A DNA stretch of 53,943 nt, from positions 1 to 53,943 of the forward strand of contig JAKEEM010000042.1 of NCBI GenBank assembly GCA_022616535.1. The letters run 5' to 3'. Source of the stretch: Chlorobiota bacterium (GTDB taxonomy: Bacteria; Bacteroidota; Ignavibacteria; Tepidaquicellales; OLB5). A program made the translations under genes and the position numbers. Below, in pieces: positions 8,947 through 18,532 of the stretch. The notes under the pieces are model-generated. The model had not been told where the DNA came from. It worked only from the letters and a program-made list of their open reading frames with translations, and made no database searches. Numbering within the stretch: position 1 is the stretch's first letter; each line of letters opens with the position of its first letter.

Positions 8947-10671
8947 ATGAAATTCAGCGAATATTTTATCCCTACGCTTAAGGAAGTGCCCTCTGATGCA
9001 GTAATTCCGTCTCATATCTTAATGATACGCTCAGGTATGATAAGGCAGTTAACGGCTGGAGTTTATTCCTATCTGCCTTTGGGTCTCAGGGTTTTTAAGA
9101 AAATTGAAAATATCGTAAGAGAGGAAATGAACGCAATCGGCGGTAATGAATTTTACCTTCCCGCGCTTTCACCAAATGAGCTGTGGGCTGAAACCGGACG
9201 GCTTGAGGATTACGGCGATGATATTTTCAGAATCAAAAACCGCGAGCTTGTCTTAGCCCCGACACACGAGGAAGTCTTTACTTCCATTGCCAAGCCAAAT
9301 TTAATATCATATAAGAACCTCCCGCAGGTGTGGTACCAGATCCAGACAAAATTCCGCAACGAACCGAGACCAAGAGGGGGAATGTTAAGAGCGCGCCAGT
9401 TTACAATGAAAGACGCATACTCGTTTGATGCGGACTGGGAAGGGCTTGATACATCTTATAAAGACCAGGGCAAGGCATACAGGAACATTTTCACGAGAAG
9501 CGGACTGAAGTTTTTCGTTGTCTCCGCATTTAGCGGGGCAATGGGCGGAAGCGAGTCCGAGGAATTTATGGTCGAAGCCGAGGCGGGGGAGGACAGCGTC
9601 GCAATTAGCGAGGATGGAAGCTTCGCGTCTAATATTGAGGTTGCTAAATCTTATATTGATAAAGTTCAAAGAAAAAATTCAAACCTGCCGATTGAGGAAT
9701 TCCCGACACCGAATGTAAAAACAATCGATGAGCTTGCGGAGTTTTTAGGAATAACCGATAAGTCACGGCTTGCTAAGTCAAGATTATTTGTTGTTCCCTC
9801 AAAAACCGAAGGGAAAAAAGATGAATATGTTCTTGCTTTGGTCTGCGGCGATGATGAAGTAAGCGAGACAAAATTATTCAATTTGTTTAACGGAATAAGA
9901 CCAGCACATCCCGAAGAATTAATGGAAATTGCCGGAGCGGATGCAGGTTCAATTGGTCCCGTTAATTTTAAAAACAAAGATGTAATTATTGTTGTTGATT
10001 ACAGACTTCAGGATGCGGATGAGTTAATAAGCGGCGCCTGTAAAAATGATTTTCATTTTAAAAATATCGATTTTAAACGCGATGTTCCAAGAGTAAGATA
10101 TGAAGATATAAGAACGGTAAAAGAAGGTGAATTAACACCCGATAAAAAATCCAAAATAAGAATCACAAAAGCAATTGAAGTCGGACATATTTTTAAGCTC
10201 GGCTCAAGATATGCTGAAGCACTCGGCGCAAAATATCTTGATGAAAACGGCAAAGAGAATGTGCTTGTTATGGGCAGCTACGGGATTGGTATTGAAAGAA
10301 TTGCAGCAGCATATATTGAACAGAATCACGATAAGGACGGAATAATCTGGGGCGGTGAAATTTCTCCTTTTAAAATACATTTAATTTGCGTTAATCCAAA
10401 GATTGAAAATGTAAAAAATTCCGCCGATGATTTTTATAAAGAGTTGATTAACAAGGGATTTGAAGTCCTGTATGATGACAGGGAGGATATGAGCCCCGGT
10501 GTTAAATTTAAGGATGCCGATTTAATCGGAATTCCTTTGCAAATGGTTATAAGTGAAAAAAACCTTAAAAATAGTGAAATTGAGCTAAAATTCAGAAGAA
10601 CGGGCGAAAGAACCAGAGTGGGGCTCTCAGATATTATTAATAGTCTTCCAAATTATTTGGAAAATTTATAA
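8947..10671 (+). CDS. proS: prolyl-tRNA synthetase
   Basis: 574 aa from ATG 8947, matching the roughly 572 aa of the bacterial (E. coli) type. A TTG 51 bases upstream extends the frame, but the family begins exactly at the text MKFSEYFIPTLKEVP. Class II synthetase motifs are present: RSGMIRQLTAGVYSYLPLG (motif 1 area), APTHEEVFT and FRNEPRPRGGMLRARQFTMKDAYSF (motif 2). The inserted YbaK-like editing domain lies at about residues 225-385. GSYGIGIERIAAA (motif 3) and a C-terminal anticodon-binding domain follow. It attaches proline to tRNA-Pro in the cytoplasm. No nearby gene suggests an operon; the next gene lies 159 bases away. Confidence 0.97.
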   Translation: MKFSEYFIPTLKEVPSDAVIPSHILMIRSGMIRQLTAGVYSYLPLGLRVFKKIENIVREEMNAIGGNEFYLPALSPNELWAETGRLEDYGDDIFRIKNRELVLAPTHEEVFTSIAKPNLISYKNLPQVWYQIQTKFRNEPRPRGGMLRARQFTMKDAYSFDADWEGLDTSYKDQGKAYRNIFTRSGLKFFVVSAFSGAMGGSESEEFMVEAEAGEDSVAISEDGSFASNIEVAKSYIDKVQRKNSNLPIEEFPTPNVKTIDELAEFLGITDKSRLAKSRLFVVPSKTEGKKDEYVLALVCGDDEVSETKLFNLFNGIRPAHPEELMEIAGADAGSIGPVNFKNKDVIIVVDYRLQDADELISGACKNDFHFKNIDFKRDVPRVRYEDIRTVKEGELTPDKKSKIRITKAIEVGHIFKLGSRYAEALGAKYLDENGKENVLVMGSYGIGIERIAAAYIEQNHDKDGIIWGGEISPFKIHLICVNPKIENVKNSADDFYKELINKGFEVLYDDREDMSPGVKFKDADLIGIPLQMVISEKNLKNSEIELKFRRTGERTRVGLSDIINSLPNYLENL

Positions 10672-10743
10672 TATTATTATTATTTTAGCGTCAATCATTT
10701 CTAAAACTACTTTAAGTGTATCGATAAAGTTTTATACCATTTC

Positions 10744-10775
10744 GTTTTTATATCAAACATAGTTAAATAGTTTTG
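10744..10775 (+). promoter_or_regulatory. weak Bacteroidota-type promoter candidate before maf
   Basis: TAGTTTTG at 10768-10775 fits TAnnTTTG, but the upstream element is only TTTCG with a 23-base spacer. The position, 55 bases before the maf ATG, suits a promoter for the maf-to-polysaccharide run. The -33 half is poor. Confidence 0.3.
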
Positions 10776-10830
10776 TCGTATTCATTCCAGCAAAGCGGGT
10801 TTTTGGCATGATGTTTTGCTTATTAAAAAT

Positions 10831-11424
10831 ATGAAAAAAAGAATAATTTTGGCATCTTCATCGCCGAGAAGGAAAGAATTGCTCAAAGGCTTACTAAATA
10901 ATTTTGGATTGAAGTTTGTAGTAATACCAGCTAATATTGCCGAATATATTCCTAAAAAAATTGGAAATTTTAAACAATTTGTAATTGACCTGGCGTATAA
11001 AAAAGCTGAGTTAGTCGCACGAAAAAATGACGGAATTGTAATTGCAGCCGATACAATTGTGGTTTTAAACGGAGAAGTTCTTGGCAAGCCCAAAAATAAG
11101 AGCGAAGCTAATGTAATGTTAAGAAAACTTAGCTCAAAAGAGCATAAGGTGTATACAGGGTTGGTAATTATTAGTTCGAATGTTTTTCCAGATTACCAAA
11201 GTTGTGAAGTAACAAAAGTGAAATTCCGAAAGCTAACAGATAATGAGATAAAATTTTATGTCGCAACAAACAGCCCGCTTGATAAGGCCGGTGCTTACGG
11301 TATACAGGATGACTTAGGGAGCACATTTGTTGAGCGAATCAGCGGTGATTACTTTAATGTTGTCGGCCTGCCGGTAATGAAGACTTATTTAGGGCTCAAT
11401 AGAATTCTTAGAATGGTTGCCTGA
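10831..11424 (+). CDS. maf: Maf family nucleoside triphosphate pyrophosphatase
   Basis: 197 aa from ATG 10831; a TTG five codons upstream is the alternative. The N-terminal LASSSPRRKELL signature (about residues 6-17) is the Maf motif. AADTIVV (near 71) and GKPKNKSEA follow, and the C-terminal half has the KAGAYGIQDDLG and ISGDYFNVVGLP text. Maf proteins hydrolyse non-canonical or pyrimidine nucleoside triphosphates to monophosphates and affect septum formation in some bacteria. The stop is followed at once by the TTG start of the next gene, so the two are probably coupled. Confidence 0.93.
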   Translation: MKKRIILASSSPRRKELLKGLLNNFGLKFVVIPANIAEYIPKKIGNFKQFVIDLAYKKAELVARKNDGIVIAADTIVVLNGEVLGKPKNKSEANVMLRKLSSKEHKVYTGLVIISSNVFPDYQSCEVTKVKFRKLTDNEIKFYVATNSPLDKAGAYGIQDDLGSTFVERISGDYFNVVGLPVMKTYLGLNRILRMVA

Positions 11425-12399
11425 TTGTTCGGAAAATATAAAAAGAAAATAATATTTTCGATAATTTTTGGTGCTCTGGTGTTTATGGGTTTAAGTATAT
11501 ATGCAAATTTTAATGAGTTGATAGAAGCTTTTGCAGAGTATAACTGGCTGCTGTTTCCTCTGATTCTTATTCTATCGCTCTGCAATTACGTGTCGAGGTT
11601 TTTTAAATGGGAATACTATACAAAAGTGTTAAATATCAATATTGAAAGGAAGATGAGTTTTTTAATTTTTCTTTCGTCTTTTATAATGTCGGTTACCCCT
11701 GGTAAGATTGGCGAGATATTTAAATCGTATTTACTAAAAGAACAGTACGGAACTCCGATAAGCAAAAGCGCTCCGATAGTTTTTGCAGAACGAATTACGG
11801 ATTTTTTGTCGCTCGTACTATTAAGCATTGCTGGGGCGTTAATTTTTGGTTATGGAACGGGAATAATTGTAGGGTTTGGCATTTTTTTTATCTCACTTGT
11901 ATTTGTAATCAGTTCAAAAAATCTTTCCCATCTGATAATAGAATTTTTTGAGAAATTCAGATTTGTATCTCGGGTTTCGCATAAAGTTCACACGGCATAC
12001 GACAGCATTTACCAGATGGTTAGATTCAAAGAATTATTCGTTACAATTATTTTAAGCATTATTGCCTGGGCATTTGAGTGTTTTAGCTTTTACTTAATTA
12101 TCAACGGGTTTGGAATCGGGAATTTTGAGCATGTTAATATTTTTGTGGCAACTTTTGTTTACGGTTTCGCAACGCTTGTCGGCGCGGCAACAATGCTTCC
12201 CGGCGGTTTGGGTGCAACTGATGCAAGCATGACAGGTCTTCTTATTATTTTAAATATCCCAAAGAGTGTTTCGGTGGCTTCAACTTTAATAATCAGGGCG
12301 GCAACACTTTGGTTTGCAGTTCTGGTTGGAATTGCGGCAGTTTTGTATTACCAGAAAATATCCCATAAGAAAATAAACGAAATAGTCTTAGAGTCTTAG
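11425..12399 (+). CDS. YbhN/UPF0104-type membrane protein (flippase-like domain)
   Basis: 324 aa integral membrane protein with about eight hydrophobic segments. The family text SFIMSVTPGKIGEIFKSYLL (near residue 90) and ATMLPGGLGATDASMTGLL (near 255) identifies the lysylphosphatidylglycerol-synthetase-TM / YbhN family, whose members are thought to move lipids or carrier-linked sugars. The TTG start directly abuts the maf stop. No ATG lies before the first TM helix, so TTG is the credible start. Being upstream of a polysaccharide locus fits a lipid or lipid-sugar transport role, but the substrate is unknown. Confidence 0.85.
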   Translation: MFGKYKKKIIFSIIFGALVFMGLSIYANFNELIEAFAEYNWLLFPLILILSLCNYVSRFFKWEYYTKVLNINIERKMSFLIFLSSFIMSVTPGKIGEIFKSYLLKEQYGTPISKSAPIVFAERITDFLSLVLLSIAGALIFGYGTGIIVGFGIFFISLVFVISSKNLSHLIIEFFEKFRFVSRVSHKVHTAYDSIYQMVRFKELFVTIILSIIAWAFECFSFYLIINGFGIGNFEHVNIFVATFVYGFATLVGAATMLPGGLGATDASMTGLLIILNIPKSVSVASTLIIRAATLWFAVLVGIAAVLYYQKISHKKINEIVLES

Positions 12400-12411
12400 A
12401 AAGACAAAGTT

Positions 12412-12825
12412 ATGGATAAAAAAATTCGTGTAATAATAGCAAAAGCCGGTTTGGACGGACACGATAGAGGAGCAAAAGTAATAGCTTCTGCATTCAGGGA
12501 CGCGGGCATTGAAGTTATCTATTTAGGGTTACGGCAAACCCCCGAAATGATTGTTGAAGCGGCTTTGCAGGAAGATGCAGATGCAATCGGAATAAGTATA
12601 TTAAGCGGCGCACATATGACTGTATTTAAGAAGATACTTGAACAGATGAAGCTCAAAGGGCTTGATAATGTTTTGCTGTTTGGGGGCGGAATTATCCCAA
12701 AGGAAGATATAATTAAGCTGAAGGAGCTTGGCGTCGGCGAGCTCTTTACGCCCGGAACCCCAACGCATGAAACGATAGAATATGTAAAGCAATGGGCAAA
12801 TGTGCACCGTAAACTTGAAGTATGA
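12412..12825 (+). CDS. B12-binding subunit of a methylmalonyl-CoA mutase-type enzyme
   Basis: 137 aa consisting only of a cobalamin-binding Rossmann domain. D15-x-H17-x-x-G20 (DGHDRG) is the classic motif whose His ligates cobalt. GISILSGAH (near residue 64) and [13 protein letters not shown] (near 87) line the nucleotide tail pocket. Length and text match the stand-alone small subunit of the two-component methylmalonyl-CoA mutases, which needs a separate TIM-barrel subunit. That partner is not in the window. The gene follows the YbhN-like gene by 12 bases and precedes a phosphohexomutase, an unusual setting. It could serve another B12 isomerase. Confidence 0.9.
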   Translation: MDKKIRVIIAKAGLDGHDRGAKVIASAFRDAGIEVIYLGLRQTPEMIVEAALQEDADAIGISILSGAHMTVFKKILEQMKLKGLDNVLLFGGGIIPKEDIIKLKELGVGELFTPGTPTHETIEYVKQWANVHRKLEV

Positions 12826-12866
12826 TAAAATGAATTATATCAAGATAAGTTAACTGATAAAAACGA

Positions 12867-14258
12867 ATGGCAATAAAATTCGGAACTGACGGCTGGAGGG
12901 CCGTTATAGCTGAAGAATATACATTTGAAAATTTACGAAAAATTTCTAAAGCAACTGCAGTGGCATTTGAAAATCATCCCAAAATAAAAAACGGAATTGT
13001 TTTGGGTTACGATACAAGGTTTCTCTCGAAAGAGTTTGCTGAATGTTCGGCCGCGGTTTTTGCTAATCATGGAATAAAGGTGTATTTGACGGATTCATTT
13101 GTAACAACCCCCACAGTTTCGCTTCTGTGCAGAGATAAAAGCCTGGCTTATGGAGTGATGATTACATCATCGCATAATCCCTCTAAGTATAACGGATTTA
13201 AGCTTAAGGATGAATTCGGCGGTTCAATGGGGACCGGGCATTTATCGGAAATAGAAAAAGAAATCGCTGATGTGAATTTTGATTACGGAGGCATTCCTTT
13301 CGATATTTTAGTTCAGGAAGGCAAAATTGAATATATAAGAGGCAGAGATTATTATATAAAAACTCTAAGGGAAAGAATTGACACAGGCATTATTAGAAAA
13401 TCGGATTTGAAAATCATTTACGATGGAATGTATGGCTCAGGTCAGGGGATGATGGACTCTCTGATAAGTGTAAAGGCTTTAAGATGTGAGATTAACCCTT
13501 CCTTTGGCGGGTCAAGCCCCGAACCGGTTATGAAAAATTTGGGTGGGATTATTAATGAAATGAAAAATGGAAATTATGATATTGGAATAGTTACAGATGG
13601 CGATGCGGACAGAATTGCAATTTTGAATGAAAAGGGTGAATTTGTAGATGCGCAAAAAACATTTGCTCTGCTTCTGACTTATATGATTGAAGAGAAGAAA
13701 ATGACAGGCGGAGTTGTACGCGGATTTTCTTCAAGTGAGTTGATTAAGAAAATATGCGATGAATATAAATTAAAGCTGTACACAGTTCCGATTGGTTTTA
13801 AGTATATATCTGAGCTGATGGTTAAAGAAGATATTTTGATTGGAGCTGAAGAAAGCGGAGGGATCGGGCTTAAAAACCACTTGCCTGAAAGAGACGGAAT
13901 ATTCAACGGAATGATGTTTTGTGAAATGCTTGCAGTTAAAAAGAAGAGATTGAGTGAGTTAATTGAGGATGTAGAAAAAAAATACGGTAAATATTACTAT
14001 AGAAGAATTGACCAGCACTTATCAAGTAATGATTTGAAATCTGAATTAATAGAAATCACGAAAAATTTGACTCAAGTTGGCGGGATGAATGTTACAAGCA
14101 AGGACAATTTAGACGGCTGTAAGCTGATATTTGAAAAAGGATGGGTTCTTGTTAGAGCTTCAGGTACGGAGCCCTTACTAAGAATTTACTGTGAAACGTT
14201 TGAAGTAGACAAGACAGATTTAATTTTGAATGATATTAAAAAGAAATTTAAGCTATAA
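12867..14258 (+). CDS. phosphoglucomutase/phosphomannomutase family protein
   Basis: 463 aa, four-domain alpha-D-phosphohexomutase. The active-site loop TSSHNPSKYNGFK has phosphoserine S102. The metal loop DGDADR is at residues 244-249, the sugar-recognition loop GAEESGG is near 328, and the phosphate-binding loop RASGTEPLLR is near 431. The enzyme interconverts hexose 1- and 6-phosphates, a step toward nucleotide sugars. Sequence alone does not settle whether it prefers glucose, mannose or glucosamine phosphates. Its position four bases before the export gene suggests it feeds the polysaccharide locus. Confidence 0.92.
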   Translation: MAIKFGTDGWRAVIAEEYTFENLRKISKATAVAFENHPKIKNGIVLGYDTRFLSKEFAECSAAVFANHGIKVYLTDSFVTTPTVSLLCRDKSLAYGVMITSSHNPSKYNGFKLKDEFGGSMGTGHLSEIEKEIADVNFDYGGIPFDILVQEGKIEYIRGRDYYIKTLRERIDTGIIRKSDLKIIYDGMYGSGQGMMDSLISVKALRCEINPSFGGSSPEPVMKNLGGIINEMKNGNYDIGIVTDGDADRIAILNEKGEFVDAQKTFALLLTYMIEEKKMTGGVVRGFSSSELIKKICDEYKLKLYTVPIGFKYISELMVKEDILIGAEESGGIGLKNHLPERDGIFNGMMFCEMLAVKKKRLSELIEDVEKKYGKYYYRRIDQHLSSNDLKSELIEITKNLTQVGGMNVTSKDNLDGCKLIFEKGWVLVRASGTEPLLRIYCETFEVDKTDLILNDIKKKFKL

Positions 14259-14262
14259 AACC

Positions 14263-15978
14263 ATGTTTAAAATAAATTTTTTTATATTATTTCTTATGCT
14301 TTTCTTTACGTGCAAGGGAGTTTTTGCTCAGCAAAGTCAGAATCAAGAGAAAACAAGCACGCAATCCAATGCATTGAAGCAGTTTGACTTTCAAATTGAT
14401 AGATCCAGAATCGACCTCCAAAGTTTCGATATCTTAAAACAAATAGAGCCGCAAGTTACAACTGGGATAATTTTTAATGACCAGCTCTTGGAGGGTGCTG
14501 TTGATGCTAATAAATACATTGTTGGACCAAATGATATATTTTCACTCGGCATTTGGGGGGTTGTGAATGAGCCTCTGCCCATAGCTGTTACACCGGAGGG
14601 GTCGCTGGTAATTCCCTCAGTTGGAGAAGTTGCTGTAACGGGTCTGACTCTAGCTGAAGCAAAAGAAAATGTAATTTCAGCAGTTAAAAAAAGATTTATA
14701 TCAGCGGTCATTACCTTGACGCTTATTTCTCCCAGAAGATTTATGATAACTATTACGGGAGTCGGACAGGGTAATTACCCAACTTCTGCTATAATGAGAG
14801 CGAGCACTATCATTGCATTTGTAATTAGCGATAGTGTATCATTAATAAAGTCAAGAACCTCATTTGGAGATAGAAGTATATTCAGTTTACGGAATATAAC
14901 TTTAAAAAGAAAGTCTGGCCAAACTCAAAGGATTGATTTATATAAATATTTTGCAACCCAGGACGATAGATTTAATCCATTTTTAAGAGAAGGCGATGTT
15001 TTAAATATTCCAAAATATGATTGGGAAGAACGGTTTGTATCTGTTCATGGTGCTGTCCAGTTTCCAGGGACTTTTGAATATATTGAAGGGGATGATTTGG
15101 AAACCGCAATTCAGCTCGTGAGGGGTGTTACTACAATGGCTGATACCGATAGTATAATTGTATCTAGGCTTGCTCCAAGTGCAGATAAAATGAGTAATTT
15201 TTATTTGTCTTTAGACAAAGATAAAAATTATAAATTAATGCCTAATGATAGGGTTATAGTTCAGGTGAAACGGGAACAGAGAGGAGATTTCAGAGTCCTG
15301 GTTCTCGGAGAAGTTATGAAGCCGGGTCCATATCCGATTACTAGAAACAATACCAAACTTATTGATATAATAAATATGGCAGGTGGTCCGACTCCTAATT
15401 CGAGTCTTGCAAACTCTGAAGTCTACAGGAAAATAGACACCTTTTTTATAGCAGATAAAAAAAGAGACTCGTTAGAATCTGCTTATACCAAAAGATTAAA
15501 TGACATTATTTCAAATAAAGAGGAAAAGGAAAGTTTTGATTTAGACATGAATTATCAGTTGGGGAGGGTAAATGTAGATTTTGAAAAGCTAATAGAGGGA
15601 GATGAGTCGCAAAATATTATTGTAAGAAGCGGAGATTTAATATATATACCCGACAGCAAGAAAGAAGTTTACGTATATGGACAGGTTAATAAGCCGGGCT
15701 TTGTGCCTTATAAAGAAGGGGCGGATTATATGTACTACATTGAGGCGGCGGGGGGTTTTGGAGAGAGAGCCGATGAGGACGAGGTGAGGGTAATAAAATT
15801 TAAAACCAGAGAATGGCTGGAGCCGGATGAGGCAAAAATTCAGTCAAGTGATTTTGTATATGTACCAAAGGTTATAAAAAGGGATTTTGCTTACGATATG
15901 GATTTGATTTCAAAAGTTGCCTCTGTTATCGTTAGCGTTGTAACATTAACATTGCTTGTAATTCAATCACAAAAGTAG
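14263..15978 (+). CDS. Wza-like polysaccharide export outer membrane protein with SLBB domains
   Basis: 571 aa from ATG 14263, chosen because a clear signal peptide follows (hydrophobic residues 4-15, cleavage near VFA-QQ). An upstream frame extension overlaps the previous gene and is rejected. A poly-export domain with VGPNDIFSLGIWG at about residues 89-101 is followed by three SLBB-like beta-grasp repeats (starts near 265, 345 and 475; text like VFVHGAVQFPGTFEY, VLGEVMKPGPYPI and VYGQVNKPGFVPY). One hydrophobic helix lies at the very C-terminus, as in the Wza outer-membrane barrel. It forms the channel for exopolysaccharide or capsule and pairs with the next gene. Confidence 0.93.
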   Translation: MFKINFFILFLMLFFTCKGVFAQQSQNQEKTSTQSNALKQFDFQIDRSRIDLQSFDILKQIEPQVTTGIIFNDQLLEGAVDANKYIVGPNDIFSLGIWGVVNEPLPIAVTPEGSLVIPSVGEVAVTGLTLAEAKENVISAVKKRFISAVITLTLISPRRFMITITGVGQGNYPTSAIMRASTIIAFVISDSVSLIKSRTSFGDRSIFSLRNITLKRKSGQTQRIDLYKYFATQDDRFNPFLREGDVLNIPKYDWEERFVSVHGAVQFPGTFEYIEGDDLETAIQLVRGVTTMADTDSIIVSRLAPSADKMSNFYLSLDKDKNYKLMPNDRVIVQVKREQRGDFRVLVLGEVMKPGPYPITRNNTKLIDIINMAGGPTPNSSLANSEVYRKIDTFFIADKKRDSLESAYTKRLNDIISNKEEKESFDLDMNYQLGRVNVDFEKLIEGDESQNIIVRSGDLIYIPDSKKEVYVYGQVNKPGFVPYKEGADYMYYIEAAGGFGERADEDEVRVIKFKTREWLEPDEAKIQSSDFVYVPKVIKRDFAYDMDLISKVASVIVSVVTLTLLVIQSQK

Positions 15979-15987
15979 GAGATTTAA

Positions 15988-17163
15988 GTGGAAGAGAAAG
16001 ATAAAAATATTCAATCAGATTCATTCGGCTCCTTTACGATTCTTGATTTGATAATGATTTTCTTAAAGAATAGAAAGAAAATTTTTATAATTACAGGCAT
16101 TATTTGTATTATTTCGATAATCTTATATTTCTTTGTATTCGATTTAATTTATTTATCGACGGCTACTGTTAAAAGCAGCACCACTAAAAGTGGTTTGCTT
16201 GGAGCTTTGGATGCGGGATTGCCGGATATTGGAGAGCTGGACGATATAGGCTTAGGAAGCAGTAAATCAGCAAGAGAATTGGCAGCGTACGAAGAAATAT
16301 TGATGAGCAGGAGATGCTTAGAGCCGTTGATAGTTAAATATGATTTAATGGAGAGAGAAGAATATAAATTTATGGAAGATGCTGTCAAGGATTTTAGAGA
16401 GAATCAATTGACATTAAGCCAGGAAAAAGTTGCAGGGGTGCTATATGTGGGTGTATTTGACAAAGACCCATTGCTGGCTAAAGAGATGGTCGAATTTTTG
16501 CTTGCTGAACTTGATAAAATTAATATTGAACTTAATGTTCAAAATGCAAAAAATAACCGAGAGTTCATAGAGAAGAGATATTTTCAGGCAAAAGAAGATT
16601 TGACCAGGTCCGAGGATTCATTAAAGTCCTTTCAATTTATTTATGGTATTGCACCTGACTTACAAATTAAAGCTGCGGCGCAGTCAGCTTTTACTTTAGA
16701 AGCTGAATTAAAAGCTGAGGAAGTTAAGCTGGATGTACTCAGAAAAATTCTCAGCTCTGACCAGCCTGAAGTGAAAACGCAGGAAGCTAAAGTGAATTCT
16801 CTTAGAGATAAGATTGCTAATATACAAACTTCAACTGATTTATCTGAGTTTTTAAGACTTGGTAACTCACCTCAAATTGCAATGGAATTTCTGAGATTTC
16901 AGAGAGAGGTTGAAATCCAGACCAAAATTTTAACTTTTCTTCTTCCGTTGTATGAACAGGCAAAAATTGAGGAAAAAAGAGAAACACCGACAATATTGGT
17001 TTTGGATAAACCTTATGTAGCCGAGAGAAAGAAAAAACCAAAAAGATTGACAATGGTAATTATATGGACTGTGGTGGGCTTTTCAATTGTTTTATCTTAT
17101 TTCATTTTAATAAGTAAGTGGAAAGAGTTTAAAAATAAGATTAAGGTCTCCAAAGATTTATGA
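15988..17163 (+). CDS. Wzz/GNVR-type chain length determinant (polysaccharide co-polymerase)
   Basis: 391 aa with a GTG start preceded by a good SD (GTAGGAGA). Two TM helices flank a large periplasmic, mostly helical region: TM1 at about residues 30-52 and TM2 at about 354-376. The middle contains coiled-coil text (SEDSLKSFQFIYGIAPD, and the LRKILSSDQPEVKTQEAKVNSLRDKI area). No C-terminal tyrosine kinase domain follows, so any BY-kinase must be a separate gene elsewhere. The protein sets polymer length and bridges the inner-membrane polymerase to the Wza-like exporter encoded just upstream. Confidence 0.92.
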   Translation: MEEKDKNIQSDSFGSFTILDLIMIFLKNRKKIFIITGIICIISIILYFFVFDLIYLSTATVKSSTTKSGLLGALDAGLPDIGELDDIGLGSSKSARELAAYEEILMSRRCLEPLIVKYDLMEREEYKFMEDAVKDFRENQLTLSQEKVAGVLYVGVFDKDPLLAKEMVEFLLAELDKINIELNVQNAKNNREFIEKRYFQAKEDLTRSEDSLKSFQFIYGIAPDLQIKAAAQSAFTLEAELKAEEVKLDVLRKILSSDQPEVKTQEAKVNSLRDKIANIQTSTDLSEFLRLGNSPQIAMEFLRFQREVEIQTKILTFLLPLYEQAKIEEKRETPTILVLDKPYVAERKKKPKRLTMVIIWTVVGFSIVLSYFILISKWKEFKNKIKVSKDL

Positions 17164-17197
17164 TAGAATTTCAAACTATTAATTTTATTTCCAAGCA

Positions 17198-18466
17198 GTG
17201 CTAAGTTTAAAATATAACAGTAAAATAGTATTCTATATTCCAGTACTGATTATAATAATAATGCAATTTAGTAAATCTTGGATATTTAATGGGAGATTTA
17301 TAGAACATCATGTTGTATATGTGATTTTTGTATTATGTTGTTTACTTTTTGTCGTAATTTTCAACATCAATCATTTTTTGAGTCAAAATTTCTTTTACTA
17401 TCTAAAAAGTAACCTCCATTTCGTTATATTATTTGGTTTGTTGATCATATCTACATTATTATTTAATCAACAGGAAATTTCTAAAAGCAAATATTTTATA
17501 TTCAGATATTTTTCCTTTATTTTTTATTTCATAGTTTATTTTGTAATTTTTCCCAAGTTCTTAATCCAAAACAAACATTTTATTGAGAAGTTGGTCTTCT
17601 TAATATTTGTTTGGGGAAGTTTAACCGGATTTTTAGGAATTTTTCTACTGTTTTCAAACCTAAACCCACCCGGGAAATACTCTAATTTTGCAATTTCTTA
17701 TATTTATCATCCAAATGTAACTGCATTTGTTTATACTACTTCAATTATTGCAACCATATTTTATTTATTTTGGAAGATTAAGGAATTATCTGTTTTCTTC
17801 AAATTAGCATTATTTCTTGGTTTATTACTTCAGTTTTCAGGTTTATTTTTTACACTATGCAGAGCTGCTGTAGTAGGAGTTTTAGTTGGAATTTCAGTTT
17901 ATTTATGTGTCATATCGAAACGTAAGACATTACTGATACTTCCTGTATTATTAATCTCTATACCTTTTTTGATAAGCAAGTATATATTTCTTAAAGGTAT
18001 TGCCTCGTTTTACTCGCGGGCAAGATTATTAATCCCGGCACTTGATCTAATCACTCAATCAAAAGCCCGTTTTCTATTTGGCTATGGGATTTCAGATTCA
18101 ATTGTAGTCTTTCAAAGGAATTCCTTGTTGCTAGTTAAAGACGACATAAATAATCCGCATAATGCTATTTTGTCATTGCTGATAATGTTCGGTGCAATTT
18201 TCACAATTTTTTTAATTATATGCATATTATTTATAATGATAAAAGTCTTTATAAGAGGCTGGAAATCAAATGATTATAAAGAGAAACATTTTTTTGCCTT
18301 TTTGTTATCATCCATGGTTGCATTAATTGTTCATAATATGTTTGATTCTCAATTAGTTATGGTGGAGTTATTTTGTTTACAATTTTTTTTAATTTATTTA
18401 GGATTATCTTATTATCTTATTATTTTCAAGAGTAGAAAAATTCCCATTGAACCCATTTGGAAATAA
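17198..18466 (+). CDS. O-antigen polymerase/ligase-like membrane protein (Wzy/WaaL family)
   Basis: 422 aa with roughly eleven hydrophobic segments and one larger polar loop at about residues 270-320, the layout of the Wzy/WaaL superfamily. Family-like text includes FSGLFFTLCRAAVVGVLVG near residue 215 and NPHNAILSLLIMFGA near 323; the HN motif after the large loop is typical of O-antigen ligases and polymerases. It starts at GTG with no nearby ATG. It would polymerise the flipped repeat units or ligate the glycan to a lipid acceptor. Base composition is strongly A+T-rich, unlike the flanking housekeeping genes. Confidence 0.8.
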   Translation: MLSLKYNSKIVFYIPVLIIIIMQFSKSWIFNGRFIEHHVVYVIFVLCCLLFVVIFNINHFLSQNFFYYLKSNLHFVILFGLLIISTLLFNQQEISKSKYFIFRYFSFIFYFIVYFVIFPKFLIQNKHFIEKLVFLIFVWGSLTGFLGIFLLFSNLNPPGKYSNFAISYIYHPNVTAFVYTTSIIATIFYLFWKIKELSVFFKLALFLGLLLQFSGLFFTLCRAAVVGVLVGISVYLCVISKRKTLLILPVLLISIPFLISKYIFLKGIASFYSRARLLIPALDLITQSKARFLFGYGISDSIVVFQRNSLLLVKDDINNPHNAILSLLIMFGAIFTIFLIICILFIMIKVFIRGWKSNDYKEKHFFAFLLSSMVALIVHNMFDSQLVMVELFCLQFFLIYLGLSYYLIIFKSRKIPIEPIWK

Positions 18467-18532
18467 AAATAGCAAATTAATAATGAATAATTTAATTTTC
18501 GCTCGATTAGGCTTTCTATTTAAGTTTGTTAA

